From Gyrodactylus bullatarudis (Eukaryota; Platyhelminthes; Monogenea; Gyrodactylidea; Gyrodactylidae): 64,000 bases of DNA. Below, piece by piece: positions 34,201 to 45,199 of this stretch. Location: NCBI GenBank assembly GCA_012064415.1, contig SSNU01000060.1:224719-288718 (forward strand). Reading direction: 5' to 3'. The notes under the pieces are model-generated. The model worked only from the letters and a program-made list of their open reading frames with translations. It did no database searches and had not been told where the DNA came from. Position numbers and translations under genes: made by a program. Position 1 is the first letter of the stretch; each line of letters begins with the position of its first letter.

Positions 34201-37200
34201 AATCAACTTTCGTTCGTTCTTAAAAACCAGCATGACTTCTAGTCAGCAACCTCCAAATATTTTCGAGGAAATCAGGCAACTTATGTCCGATAGAGATAGA
34301 TTTATCAAAGGGAAAAAATTGGAATAAATCGAGTAAGTTCTCAAGCCCCTACCCCCACCAAAGTTCAGTTCATCTCAAAATACAAGTGTAAATCAGACTG
34401 AAAACCAAGAGAAGTTGGTTGTAGCCAATAACCACCATACACAAGTGCAGGGTTCAGTCCTAGCAGCTAGCGTAGAGTTGGCAAAAAGTTGGAGTCAACA
34501 GTAGTTGATAATCAAATTATGAGCCAACCTGCTATCAACAATAGGTTAGAGTTGATCGTTAAACCCTCAATTAAGCGAAAACGCAAGAGAAACAGCGACC
34601 AGTTACTAATGGATGAATTCTTGTAAGGCCCCAATTTACTTAAGAGACAAAAGTAATGAGCCCAAGGATACACCCCCCCCTCACAAAGGGAGGGATTTCT
34701 TCAACCAATGAAAAAGCAGAAATTGTTGCATTATAAAAATATAAAATTCAAGCCCGAAATTAGAAAAATGACCATATTTTACAACCTCAAAGTGAGTAAC
34801 ATGAGTAGAATTCCAAAAAATCTTCAACATATTCAAATTTTTGATAAAAAATTCGAGGTTTACGTAAATATCATAGATAACCCAACTTCATATCAATTAA
34901 CTTTACAATATTTTAGTGAAGATGATCCTTTTTTGTAAAACTTACCTTGGCATCATCGTCAAACGAGTAAATGACATTCCTCTGTGAGACAGTAGATCTA
35001 GCATCGATTAGAGAACCCATTTCATCAGCATCATCGTTGAGACTGAGAGCAGATGTGGCCTGTGACAAGGCCATTGAGCGAACGGTTAAAAGGTCATCCT
35101 CAATTTGCAGGAGATCATTTTCCTTAGACTCAACTTCGGAACAGTTCCTCCTTGGTGGAAGTCTATTGACCAAAGTGTATAGGAGCAATGTAACCAATTC
35201 CACGGCTTTTTGTCTGGATACTGAATTCTTACTGGAATATTGACAAAAGATTATCTAAAAGGAGTAAAGAGAGAATTAATAAATGAAAGGACATTGGCCA
35301 AATGTAAATGTACTTCATCCAAAAAGACAGATGTGAATTCCTTAATTTTTTCCACTTGCAGGGAAGGATCTTCATTTGAAATTCGAATGACCCTGAGGAG
35401 ACTTTTCAAGATGATGATGCGACTCTTCCATGGTAAATGGGTCAATTTGACATTGCCAAAGTGAAGGGTTTTTATTGAGACAGGCATACGAAGGGATGCC
35501 TCCATCTTGGCATCCTCACAAAGACTCTTGATGAAGTCGGTGAAGAAACACTTTTCCCGACTACTCAAGTTGATCAGCCAATCAAGGTAGGTGGTCTTGA
35601 TGAATTCCAGGGAATTTTTCGATTTGCACGAGAAGATTTCTTCGATAATGCGATAGACACGTTTGCGAAGAATATTATTTGGAGTCTAAAAGGAATATGA
35701 TTACACAATAGGGATAACTTTTTGAAAAAATTCTCAGATGCCTACATAAACAAAGAAGAATAATGGATCTTTAATATTCAGGGATTATAGGTGGGAAATT
35801 TCTCTTAGATTAAATCTTTTCCTAGGGGTGTTATCAATACAAATTTTTAATATATCAAACTACTTTTAAGTAGTATGTAAATTTTCTAGAATTTTTAGAA
35901 TACATTTAGATAAGAAAATAATTCAGTCTATTTACAACACCCCTAGAACATTCTCAGATCCTACAAGTGCTGCAAAACATTAGAATTGTATGTCAAAGTT
36001 CTAAAGTATTGTGGCTAGGAAAAAATATGCAAATTTTTAAAAACATTCCTAGCTGTTTCAACTTTCTCTTTTTGGTATTTATTGAAGAGGTTTTAATCAT
36101 TTTCAAAGAGAGACGTTTCAAAATCTTCTCAAGTTGAAAAATAATAATCAGCAAACTTTGATAAAATAGTAAAAGATGAAGATTAAAAATTTAAGCTGAA
36201 AATTTTTTTCAATAAACACCAAAATTGAAGAGAAATGTGAAATAGACCAAGGTGGTTGAAGGTTAAACGAATTGTTTTTTCATTTTGGTAAAGAATTTCT
36301 TTTTTTGCAAAAATGTCTGTCTTGTACAAAATAGAAGATTCCAATTTAAAGCCACGTGGTTATCCCTACTTAAGATGACTGTTCATCGCAGTATTCTTTA
36401 TTCTGAGTAATTCTGATAATATGTTTCGATAGCCTAGGTTACTCGAAAGTCGATCTAAAATACCATCTAGTTGTAGAGATTTTCGAAGATCATAGCAACA
36501 TGGCCTAATTTTAGCTTTTAGATTTTTTTCAATTTCACATCATAATTTTGAATTCAGTAGTAGATAAATCCTAATGTAAATTAGCTTTATTTGAAATCAG
36601 AAGAAGATTCTTTACACAAATATCATTTTCGATTTGTAAGACTGTGAAAGAATTCAATTATGGTCAGACAGATTTCATAATTTCCAATTGACTGTGAAGA
36701 TCAAAACAGCTTAGAAATACATTATATAGGGTAAATTATTATTTTTCCCGAACAACTTTTCGAGCTATTTGCTAATTTGGACGCTTTTACACAGGAAAGA
36801 AGATTTTCATAAAATTCAAAAATGTCATCGTTTTGATACCCATAAATTCCATATTTCCAATATTCTTTGAAATGCATTAAAAATATTCACAAAATGATGA
36901 GGATATGTAGTGAAGGGATTTTAGATAACTATCAGAATAATTCTCATCTGAAAAGTCATACAGATTGCTCAAAAACGTGACTTTTAACTATCATCGTAGT
37001 AACATTCATTCAAATTTTGTTGGCGCGGATTTAAATATTGTATTTTTCAAATGAAATTTTGTATATCAGAAAAAAATTTTAAATATTTAATTCAATAGGA
37101 TTTTTTTCTCAAAATTTAATTCTCAATCGAATGAGCGAATAGTTAAAAAGTTTGTAGAAATGTGTATTACCCTAATATACATACATATCCTTTTGTAGAT

Positions 37201-40200
37201 ATTTTTATGCATATTTATTGCAGACAAATTGGATATCATGGTGAATAAATAGCTTGTTGAAATTTTTTTCATTAAAAAAAGACAGACTTGAATTTTTTTT
37301 TGAAACACATTTTTTAAGACATACCAAGTCCCCTGGGGAGAGTTGAAATTTGCAAGAGTAAACCTTTTTCCTAGTCAAAATACCATGCCTTATTTGGCAA
37401 ATTGATTATCGTTGTAGGTTGGGCTTGCAAGAAAGATACGTAGTTTTTATGGATGGACTTACGTTGAAGAATTCTTGCAACTTTTCAAAGGATTCCTTGA
37501 TAATCGACTGTGAGGAGTACGGCAGAATGATTTTGAGAATATCCAAAAAGACACTCCTTAAAGGGGGGGAATTAAATTTGAAGAATTTAACCAAATGTAT
37601 TCTAATTTACTTACTTTTCCGTGTCAGACGTAAACTTTTCTATGGCCAGTTTACAGGGTCCATCCAGATACTGGAATGAATAGTAGCTTTAGATATTTAA
37701 GGTCATAAATAAGGATATTCAACCCAATCGACAAGACAATAATTGATAAAATGACTCAATTGATTTTGGGATTTCCTATAACAAATTAAGAGGGGCTCAC
37801 TTCGCATGGAACAATTCTCATATAAGGGACAAGGGTTTGTCGAATACGATCTTGAATATCTGGGCAAATAGTGACGTTATTCTCTTCGTAGAGTGTCAAT
37901 AAATTCTGTATAATCATCTTGGCTCCACTCTTGAGAACAGTTTTGCCTTCATCTGAAAAATGTTGTGGTTTATTCTATTTCAGTTACACATGAGAAGAAA
38001 TTCAAGATTACCAGAAAATTTGGAATGCTGAATGAGTCTCTTGAGGGATCTAAGGATGACACCACGAAAGGGACTAATCTTCATCAAATGTTGCATGAGT
38101 AATTTGCCCAGACCACCTTTTGAGACGACAGTCCAATCAATGGGCGGCACTTCGCCTGATAACATGGCGGGGAGAAGAGACCACATTTGCTTGGCCAAGT
38201 CCAGGGCCAATGTGACCAACTTTGAGGCGTCGACACGAGACTCATGTTCCTTGTTAGCTCCAAGTTTACACGCGAAATTGCATACTCTTTCAATTCTGGG
38301 GATAATTTCATCGCGGAAAAAGGCTAGGTTGCAACCAACCAATGGTCGGAAATGATTGAACAACGGAGGTAACCATGATCGGACAAAGTTTAACTTTTTA
38401 CAAGACTCTCTGGGAAAATCATCCAGTTACTTTAAAGTAGATTCATATTTAAAAAAATATAAACTTACAGTTCTTGTATGAGATTATCGAAATTCACGAT
38501 TTTTTCAATGAACAAATCAGCCCCAAAACTTTCTAGACAAACGATGAATACACGATCAATTGAGTCTGTAAGACTTTTACTAAACTCTTCATCATCTTCC
38601 ACACTGACAAGGGGACAATTGCCGTCGACCAAACCATCTCGTATAACTGCCAGGTTATTAAGAAATGCGATTAGTTCTGGATTTATTTCCCGACTGGAAT
38701 CAAAGAGGCCTGACCAAAGACGAATTAAGCGGACGGTTATGTCTAGAATGTGAATCCACAAATGACGATGGCCAATGTCCAAGTGATTGGCTAGATTCTG
38801 GCATAGCTGAGGAAAGAGATCCTTACTGAGTTGTTCCAGTTTATCGTTGGTCCAATCTGATTGCTAAATTTGAAGAAAAAAATAATAAAAAGAAAATAAC
38901 CATTTCTATGAATTGGTTTACTTACAAAATTGGTAAAGATTGCATCGATAAGAGACGCGTTGAAGGAGGCCAAATCCTCAGACGAGGTCTCAATGAAAGC
39001 CTCATAAATGACTTTGATCAACTTTTCATATTGGCCCAGAATAACTTTCCATTCCAATGAATGACCAACGGTAACATCCATGCGTTCAGCATTCTGTACA
39101 AGATGTACCAAGTGTTGGCATCCAAATACAATAGACTTGAGCCAATATTGATAACATTCCAAGTAGACTTGGTACATGTTTGGTGAAAAGTTTGGCTTCA
39201 GCTGATGTAGAGCAGTTATAAGCTTGGCGGTTATCTCGAATGATAGTTGACTTTCGGATAAATTCATTGTGAACAGGAGACAAAACTGGCTAAAGATGTT
39301 CTTGACAACGTTGGAATTGTTGAATTTGGCAATCTTCAAGAGACCCTCAACAGATTGTTTAAGATCAGAAGTGTTCAGATATGGAATTATCGACACGAGA
39401 ATATTAATTAATCTCAGTAGACTTTTACAATCTCTATCTTTGACAACGATAAATGAGGAAAGTGCTCTGTAATGAGAAAAGTTTAGTAATTTTAAGCGAA
39501 ATAATGTATGCTTCAATTGAGATAGTTACCCAGTTTCCTTGTTAATTTGGTTGACAATATACTCGACAGTTTGATGGGCAGCTGGATGAGAATGATTTGA
39601 TGAATTTGTAAAGGTTTTAATTATTGATTCGTGCGCGGCTTTCTTTAAGGCAGGTTTTTCGTGATTTAAAAACGTTAAAAGAAGTCTATAAACATTTCTT
39701 GTGGATTCATAAGCCCAAGCCTCATTATCTTGACAGGAGATGACACAACCAAGTGATGTAATTAACTGGAAAATAACCTATGAAAAAATTAATTTACAGA
39801 TTTTAGGGTGGAAGAATCCGGTTCTTCTTTTTTTTGTTCGTTTTGTAAGACGTTGATAATTGTTTTGGTACATTCAGCAAATTTCGATTTCAGAATTGTA
39901 GAAGGAATTCTATAATCTTTATTATTTTATCAAAACTTACGCCTTGAGAAGGAGCAACTTCAAAAGGTAAGCTTCAGCTCTTTTTGTTTCTGTGGGGATA
40001 TTTAGAATAGAAATCTGGAGAAAAATTAAAATTATCAAAGCGTACAAGAACAGCAAAATATTCGGAAGAAGACTCTTTTCCATTTCGATCCTTGATTATT
40101 TTCGTGATTGACTTGAGAACTGTAATAACTTCTTTTTGTGCAGAAGGATCAGACCACAAACGACTGATAACTGAATTAAACGTAGGGTTCGAGCACTTGG

Positions 40201-40345
40201 TTATATTAGTAGCCCAAGATCGAAAAGTTTTAATTGTATCAACATCAGAACGGGACATGTGATTAATATTTTGAATTAATTTATTATTAAAACAGAGTTT
40301 TGTTTGATCATTGAATTCTTTTAATCTATTCAAGGTACTGTACTC
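28210..40345 (-). CDS. RRP12: RRP12-like ribosome biogenesis protein, 15 exons
   Basis: RRP12 is a HEAT-repeat nucleolar protein needed to process and export pre-40S particles. Exons in transcript order: 40046-40345, 39941-40014, 39798-39909, 39530-39765, 38926-39466, 38469-38863, 38012-38409, 37801-37952, 37615-37670, 37463-37556, 35314-35685, 34946-35254, 31051-31490, 29406-29450, 28210-29350. Phases agree throughout, giving about 1,554 codons (family about 1,230-1,300). Diagnostic matches: GKESSSEYFAVL near the N-terminus, CQDNEAWAY, FVRSWLPPLFNHFRP, RVYRIIEE, LVKIVRKFG, and the C-terminal GGIRRH...PGSEY, GDMKRKGKPDPYAYVPLG. The final exon is an acidic/basic low-complexity tail. Exon 34946-35254 holds an acidic insert of about 60 residues absent from the human protein as I recall it. 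The N-terminal start is unresolved: 40345 abuts an AG acceptor-like site and no ATG precedes it; Met at 40256-40258 is the first in frame. Confidence 0.92.
30345..30995. repeat. Foldback element (FB-A), interrupted by PLE debris
   Basis: Left terminus GTTGATATGAAGTTGGGAAT; the right half carries TTCGAGGGATTTTGAATTAC and degraded family sequence to about 30995. The two halves are separated by the PLE piece at 30602-30757. Confidence 0.6.
30602..30757 (+). mobile_element. PLE linker fragment
   Basis: Encodes ENRIMVMLPFKGDVLANNTK then SRIRQWCSTTFPKTELQF, equivalent to KIFMKLNFKGDGFSNDVRRK in the PLE at 108-707. It is an isolated piece with no neighbouring RT. Confidence 0.75.
31590..31885. repeat. 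Foldback element (FB-A), left half split by PLE insertions
   Basis: Begins GTTGATAAGAAACTGGGAATC. The matching right half is at 34722-34915, so the PLE sequences between them landed in an older foldback element inside an RRP12 intron. Confidence 0.65.
31913..32830 (+). mobile_element. PLE copy A: RT fused to endonuclease end by internal deletion
   Basis: 31913-32311 encodes the PLE N-terminal region, including ILSLGPKFCMPNTTKIEVE. After a frame change, 32440-32665 encodes the RT motif LYSFPKVHKNTPKLSYRPIL and continues to NFLGCKMVS. Directly afterwards, in a new frame, SALQNHLHETGNLVNEGSF and KKESVKDHFISKLKPDL match the C-terminal end of the GIY-YIG domain. The catalytic RT half and the start of the endonuclease are missing, so the copy was deleted internally at about 32665. 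Confidence 0.8.
32877..33340 (-). repeat. PLE terminal repeat (pLTR), minus orientation
   Basis: Inverted counterpart of 33795-34258: position sums are constant (67135) along 464 bp, so there are no indels, and the segments I compared base by base are identical. Confidence 0.92.
33341..33794 (-). mobile_element. PLE copy B: C-terminal end of GIY-YIG protein
   Basis: The minus strand encodes SSIQEHIRQTKHSAGIENFK, the H...TKH end of a PLE endonuclease, then a linker of about 120 residues that runs on into the pLTR and stops there. The spacer between the inverted repeats is therefore a 5'-truncated PLE copy. Confidence 0.8.
33795..34258 (+). repeat. PLE terminal repeat (pLTR), plus orientation, with TATA box and poly(A) signal
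   Basis: It contains TATATAAATA at 34136-34145, AATAAA at 34183-34188 and, at its end, the start of the PLE reading frame (MTSSQQPPN). This is the promoter-bearing upstream repeat of a PLE. Confidence 0.88.
34259..34640 (+). mobile_element. PLE 5' coding remnant
   Basis: It continues the frame begun in the repeat (NIFEEIRQLMSDRDRFIKGK), then breaks. Later fragments in other frames (NQTENQEKLVVANNHHTQVQ; LELIVKPSIKRKRKRNSDQL) look like the charged N-terminal part of PLE proteins. Confidence 0.65.
34722..34915. repeat. Foldback element (FB-A), right half
   Basis: Ends ATCATAGATAACCCAACTTC near 34869. It continues the element begun at 31590, just 30 bp from an RRP12 exon. Confidence 0.65.
35700..36050. 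repeat. Inverted-repeat element (family E), short copy
   Basis: Shares CAATAGGGATAACTTT, GAAATTTCTCTTAGAT and CCTTTTCCTAGGGGTG-like blocks with 60698-61506. It lies in an RRP12 intron. PLE 3'-tail fragments in both orientations follow at about 36057-36300. Confidence 0.65.
36300..37462. other. Remainder of a 1.8-kb RRP12 intron
   Basis: AT-rich, no exon or recognisable element seen. The 37462 side carries the GTAAGT donor of the preceding exon. Confidence 0.5.
39766..39797 (-). other. Ultra-short RRP12 intron (32 bp, or 20 bp)
   Basis: Donor GTAAAT. Two acceptors are possible: TTCCAG gives 32 bp, CATAG gives 20 bp. Protein alignment slightly favours the 20-bp choice because it keeps VIFQ, but 32 bp matches the neighbouring 31-bp introns at 39910-39940 and 40015-40045. 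Readthrough hits a stop at once. Confidence 0.7.
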
Positions 40346-40382
40346 CTAAATTGGCGTGTCCTTAAAAAAATCCATAAAACAC
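40346..40382. promoter_or_regulatory. Tiny head-to-head spacer between RRP12 and SLC7 gene 1
   Basis: Only 37 bp separate the last RRP12 base I can assign from the ATG of SLC7 gene 1. Either this is a shared bidirectional promoter with very short leaders, or RRP12 has a further 5' exon or a trans-spliced leader at the AG preceding 40345. Confidence 0.4.
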
Positions 40383-43300
40383 ATGGATAGTAAGCAATCA
40401 GAAACTGTTGCATTAAAAAAGGAGATTGGCATCCTTCGGGGTGTCAGTATCATCATCAGCATTATAATCGGCTCTGGAATATTTGTTTCCCCGATTGGCG
40501 TGTTGAAATACAGTAGATCGGTTGGAATGTCATTCGTTATGTGGCTCGTTTCTGGGATATTTAGCTTATTAGGCGCCATTGTGTATGCAGAGCTCGGTGT
40601 TACTATACCTAAATCAGGCGGAGAATACTCATATGTTATGGAATCATTCGGACCAGTTGTTGCTTTTACAGTTTTCTGGAATACAGTCATCATTATCGGA
40701 GCTGTTTCCAGCGCTGCCAATTCTCTCGTATTTGCCGATTACCTCTTGAAACCATTCTTTCCAGATTGTGCTGCTCCAGAAATTCCTTCTTACTGTATTG
40801 GACTGTTAGCATTACTTACGTTAGCTTTCATCAACGCATACAGCGTCAACATGTCAACAAGAATGGCTGTTATCTTTTCCTTTGCCAAGGTTGGAGCTCT
40901 TCTGATTGTGATCGGAATTGGACTTTACTCTCTAGTTTATGATACCTCTAGTTTTGATGAACCATTCGCAGGTTCTGACTACTCTCCAGGCTCTTTGGCC
41001 ATGGCCTTTTATCAAGGCTTTTGGGCATTTGGTGGTTGGAACTATCTTAATTTTCTCACAGAAGAAATGAAAAATCCCTCAAGAAACCTACCCATCTGTA
41101 TTGTAATCGCTCTAACATTTATAATCGCCATCTATTTATTGGCTAATGTTGCCTATCTGGGAGTATTATCCCCATTCGAAATGCTCCATGCAGATTCCGT
41201 GGCTGTTGCAGTCATGTTTGCTATTAAAAAGATGGGTGTCATGGCATGGATAATGCCAGTATTAGTCAGTTTATCGGTATTTGGCAGTATTAATGGTGAA
41301 TTTTTATCTCTGAGTCGTCTCATAACCGTCGGAGCTGAAGATGGAAATATTCCCCAAGTTTTGGGATTCATTAACTTCAAACGTGTTACCCCAATGCCAG
41401 GTGTATTATTGCTTGTAAGTGTAGTATTATTTTATAATCCATCTTTTCTAGTTAGTACTCAGCGTTGGATTTCTCTTCTACAAAGGAATCGACTTTCTCA
41501 TCGAGTTAACCGGGTTCGCTTTTGTTCTCGTCTCGTCATTAGCCGTGGCCAGTCTCCTCTATCATCGTTATAAGCATCCCGAGTTTAACGCTGGCTTCAA
41601 ATTGCCCATTATTTTCCCAGTATTATTCCTATTCGTCGACTTGTTCGTCGGAGCTATGACCATCTACCAGCAGCCGTTTGAATCAATGATGAATTTAGCA
41701 TTGATGCTCTTCGGCCTGATATTCTATTTGCTGTGGAAGAATCGACCGCAGTATGTTAAAGAAAAAATGAGTGAGTCAATTTAATCTTTATCGATTTAAT
41801 AATTTAGAGCTTAGAAACTACGTATTTATGCATTTTTATTGAATTGCATGAACAAAATAACTTGGTCTGAAATTCTCTACTAAAACAGCGCATCAGTTTC
41901 TCAACTTGATGCATTTATCTTATTGGTTGAATAGAGTCTATTTTAATTGGACAGTTTTATGACTCTTTAAAAATTAATTAGTTAAAAATGAAAATCTCGA
42001 GTACACTTGATGATCAGTTTTAATTCATTTCCATCCTCCTTCAAAAATTGTCAAAATAACTGACATAAATTAAATTAATTCGAGATTCATGTCCCCTGAT
42101 TCCCTAATTATTTCTGTTCTTGAAGAAGAGAACTTGAACAAGATTATACTTGAGAGATGATATGATTACTCAATAAATAGCTGTATTGAATTAATTTTAT
42201 TGAGATATTATTACTCTCAACTTGTTTTCAGTTCTCATCATATCGAAAATCTTGTCGATTTGCGGAACTTAATTTTTTAGGAAATCGAATTAAAGAATCA
42301 CATACTGAGCTTTCACTGTTTTCTTTTGTGTTTGATTCTCACAGCTTGATTTCTTTGATTGGTTCATATCAGCCAAACCGCTATCTTCATTAGTTATCAT
42401 GAAAAAATAACTTTTTCTCCTTAAAAACTAAAAGAATCACTGAAAAGTTTATTTATTTCTTATTCTTTGTCTAAAAATATAGAACCTTCCCAGTATGTTG
42501 TTCTATTTTTCTTGTAACAGTTTTGATGTTATTCGAGCTTAAACACCTCTTTTGAGTCTTTTCAATTTTGAAAGTATCTGTAATATAGTTTAAAGAGCAT
42601 ATATATTCAAGTGATTTTGTAAAGTAATCGTGATTATCTGGTACAAAATAAAGGATACAATCTGTTTTATATTTTGGTCTTTGAATATGAAATCTGTGCC
42701 TTAAAGGATGAGAAGAAGTGACTGTGAATCCTCTTTGAGAAGCGGAGATTGTGAGTATAAAGGTTTTGTTTTGGAATATTTTTGGTAAAGAGCAACTGAG
42801 GAGGCCAGATGGGATGTTGACTAACCTCTTCCAGGAGTCTCTTTGGTGGTGCTAGGGAGTTTTTTCGAACTGATGTTTTAGTGTTGAGTGAATTAATTTA
42901 GGAGGATATGACAGGGCGGTCCACGTCAGGATGGCCGAGCGGTCTAAGGCGCCAGACTCAAGATAAGATCTTATGAGAATTCTGGTACACTCTGTGTGCG
43001 TGGGTTCGAATCCCACTTCTGACAGTCTCTTTTGTCCTCAAGTTCTCGTTTATGTGAGCTGCCTTTGAAATTGAAGGCGTTTAGTTTTCTTTATAGTAGG
43101 ATGAATGCAGAGAAGATAGGCTACTTAATCAAAATGCGAAAGAATAAATTGCTTGAAAAGTAGGAGCCAAAGTTCTGGGGAGTAAAAGAATTCACTTAAA
43201 AAATATGTTTATTGAGAACATGTTAGTCCAATAACAAGGGGAGTAAGGTCTAGTGTAAGTGATATGTTTGGAGATTAGTTCAAGGTTTTAGTCTTGCTGA

Positions 43301-44146
43301 ATGAAAGTCAAGTTTGACTAATGGTAGCAGTGAGCCTATTGATTTTGTAATAAGTGAGTGATCTTAATAATTCTGAACAATCTGATCCAAATTTAAAATC
43401 CGAGCCCATAAAATGAAGAGAATTAAATCAAATGTAGACAGGATAGTTGTTTTAATCTTTAATAATAGCCTACTATTTCACAAAAATAAATTAACTCTTT
43501 TTTATTAATACAACTTTGAATAATTATTTTAGTTATAACTAATTAAGTCAGTCTATTGAATCCTAATGAAACGAAACAAGACTTTAAATATAAAGACCAA
43601 GTCTAAAAGTAAATCCGTCTCGATGAATTTGATTTTGAATGAACTTTTTCTCTATACATGTCAATTTTATTACAATACCTCATGTATCATGATCTGTCAT
43701 TTAAACTTTTTGAGATTAAAATTTCATCGTCTACCTTTGTTACTGATTGTTTTGCAGCTTTATTATAATTTCTATTTGGATGGACACCAAAACGATCTAC
43801 TTGCGGGTTAACTTAAATAGACTCTTTCGAAGTAACTTGAAACAATTTTTTGACACTAAGTTGATTTCTAATATTTAAGCCTGAAAAGATGGTAATCATT
43901 ATCGAGTTCTACTTGATTCTTATTGGCTAATGAATACTCAACCTTGATTGGTTATAGTTGAATCATTTATAGGACTTATGCTTGATTCCATTGGCGACTT
44001 GATTCCAAATAATTTTATTTTTAGTTGTATTTACAAGAGGCTGTCAGAAATTGATGTACTTGCTGCCCCAAGACGTCGAGGAGACATCAAATGAAAAAAC
44101 CAAAGAAGTTGAACCAACGGTCATTCCCCTATCCCAAAATCTTTAA
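40383..44146 (+). CDS. SLC7-family amino-acid transporter light chain, gene 1
   Basis: Exons 40383-41414, 41452-41770 and 44025-44146 encode 490 residues, the usual length for SLC7 light chains (LAT, b0,+AT, xCT). These 12-pass plasma-membrane exchangers pair with an SLC3 heavy chain. Residues 30-34 read GSGIF, the unwound TM1 substrate-binding motif; 74-81 read TIPKSGGE; Cys129 in FFPDC sits where the heavy-chain disulfide forms. FLTEEMKNPSRNLP and LSVFGSINGEFLSLSR are typical of the family. The start is chosen because the paralogue begins at the same codon (MEPQPSETVALKKEIG). Intron 1 is only 37 bp; intron 2 (2.25 kb) holds a tRNA gene. Exon 3 encodes the cytoplasmic tail FTRGCQKLMYLLPQD.... 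Substrate cannot be assigned from sequence alone. Confidence 0.93.
42925..43024 (+). tRNA. tRNA-Leu(CAA) with 17-nt intron
   Basis: Acceptor stem GTCAGGA pairs with TTCTGAC, discriminator A at 43024. Box A is TGGCCGAGCGGTCTAAGG, box B GGTTCGAATCC. Anticodon CAA is at 42959-42961, the anticodon stem CCAGA/TCTGG closes across an intron at 42963-42979, and the long variable arm ACAC...GTGT marks it as a leucine tRNA. A TTTT terminator lies at about 43030. The gene sits in the sense orientation inside intron 2 of SLC7 gene 1. Confidence 0.96.
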
Positions 44147-44413
44147 GCCCCCCTACCAATTTTACTGCAATCATTTTCTATCAATTATTTTTTTGTTCTC
44201 ATCACTACACGTCATTGTTGTGAGCTGTACCTATTTCTACTCATCTGATGTTCCCTTATTTTCATCATTTCCTTCTTCTCAAGACCCGTGTTAATATCGT
44301 GAATCAGGAAATTAACGTAAAAAACTCCATTGCATATTTTTCAAATTATTTTTTTTCTTCTTTTGAGCTTCACTGTGGGATAATAATCTTGATATGCCTC
44401 ATCCTACGTTTGT

Positions 44414-44419
44414 AATAAA
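44414..44419 (+). terminator. Candidate poly(A) signal of SLC7 gene 1
   Basis: AATAAA about 270 bp after the stop at 44146. Confidence 0.35.
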
Positions 44420-44504
44420 AACAAGAAAATAAATAGATTTTCAGAATATTTACCTACTTTTGATTCAAATGTCTTAATCTTACCGATTTGAAGCCAGCCT
44501 CAAA

Positions 44505-44620
44505 TCTTCATCAAGAATTCGAATATGTTCAAGATTTTTTGGAATCCTGACCATGTTGACCAATTTTTTTTCGATTTCAGAAAAAAACATTTTCAAGGAA
44601 AATATAGTCATTTTTAAACT
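44505..44620. repeat. Foldback element (FB-A) fragment
   Basis: CATCAAGAATTCGAATATG and GGAATCCTGACCATGTTG are family motifs; only one arm remains. Confidence 0.6.
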
Positions 44621-45199
44621 TGAGATTCTCATCAAAATTATAAATGTCAATCAGAAAGAGAAACGTTTAAAATTACTAATTGTAATATCCTTATTTTGAC
44701 CCATCGCTTACGAGTGTTGAATATTTTTATTTGAAAAATGATAATTCTCTCAGTATCTTACATACGTTATGTTAGCCTTTTTGTTGAAATTTCTACAATG
44801 TTAGTAATTAGCAGGGCAACAAAATGCCTATAAATGCTTATGGGTTAAATCAATTTATTATATCTCATTTATATAAGATTATTTAAAAAATCAGGTTTTA
44901 CGACAAAACTAACCAAGTTTTAAGGGCTTATTTTGTCTATAAAATGACTTTATCGATGAGGTCATATTTAAGGTATTATTCAATTATGGATTAAGCATTT
45001 TTTGTAGAACACGCCTTACTATCTTAAATTTTCAAGCCCATTTTCAATCCGTATCTGTCCATAGTCTATGCCAAATCGGGCTTATCTCTGACCAATCAAA
45101 TTTCTGGAAAGTTTTATCAAGAAAGTAGTGTTAGTACAGAAGATTGATTCATCAATCAATTCAATATTCCAAGAGCTAGTAAAACGCCCCATGAGAAAC

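Noticed and set aside
32877..34258. Interpretation of the inverted repeats as LTRs of a gypsy-type retrovirus-like element
   Set aside because: The adjoining protein is a GIY-YIG endonuclease tail of a Penelope-like element, and the repeats are inverted rather than direct; no protease, integrase or gag zinc knuckle is present.
40356..40382. Upstream in-frame GTG as start of SLC7 gene 1
   Set aside because: The ATG at 40383 aligns with the ATG of gene 2 and gives the conserved N-terminus; the upstream residues have no counterpart.
40346..40720. 124-codon minus-strand ORF
   Set aside because: It lies antisense to exon 1 of SLC7 gene 1 and is a shadow of that coding sequence.
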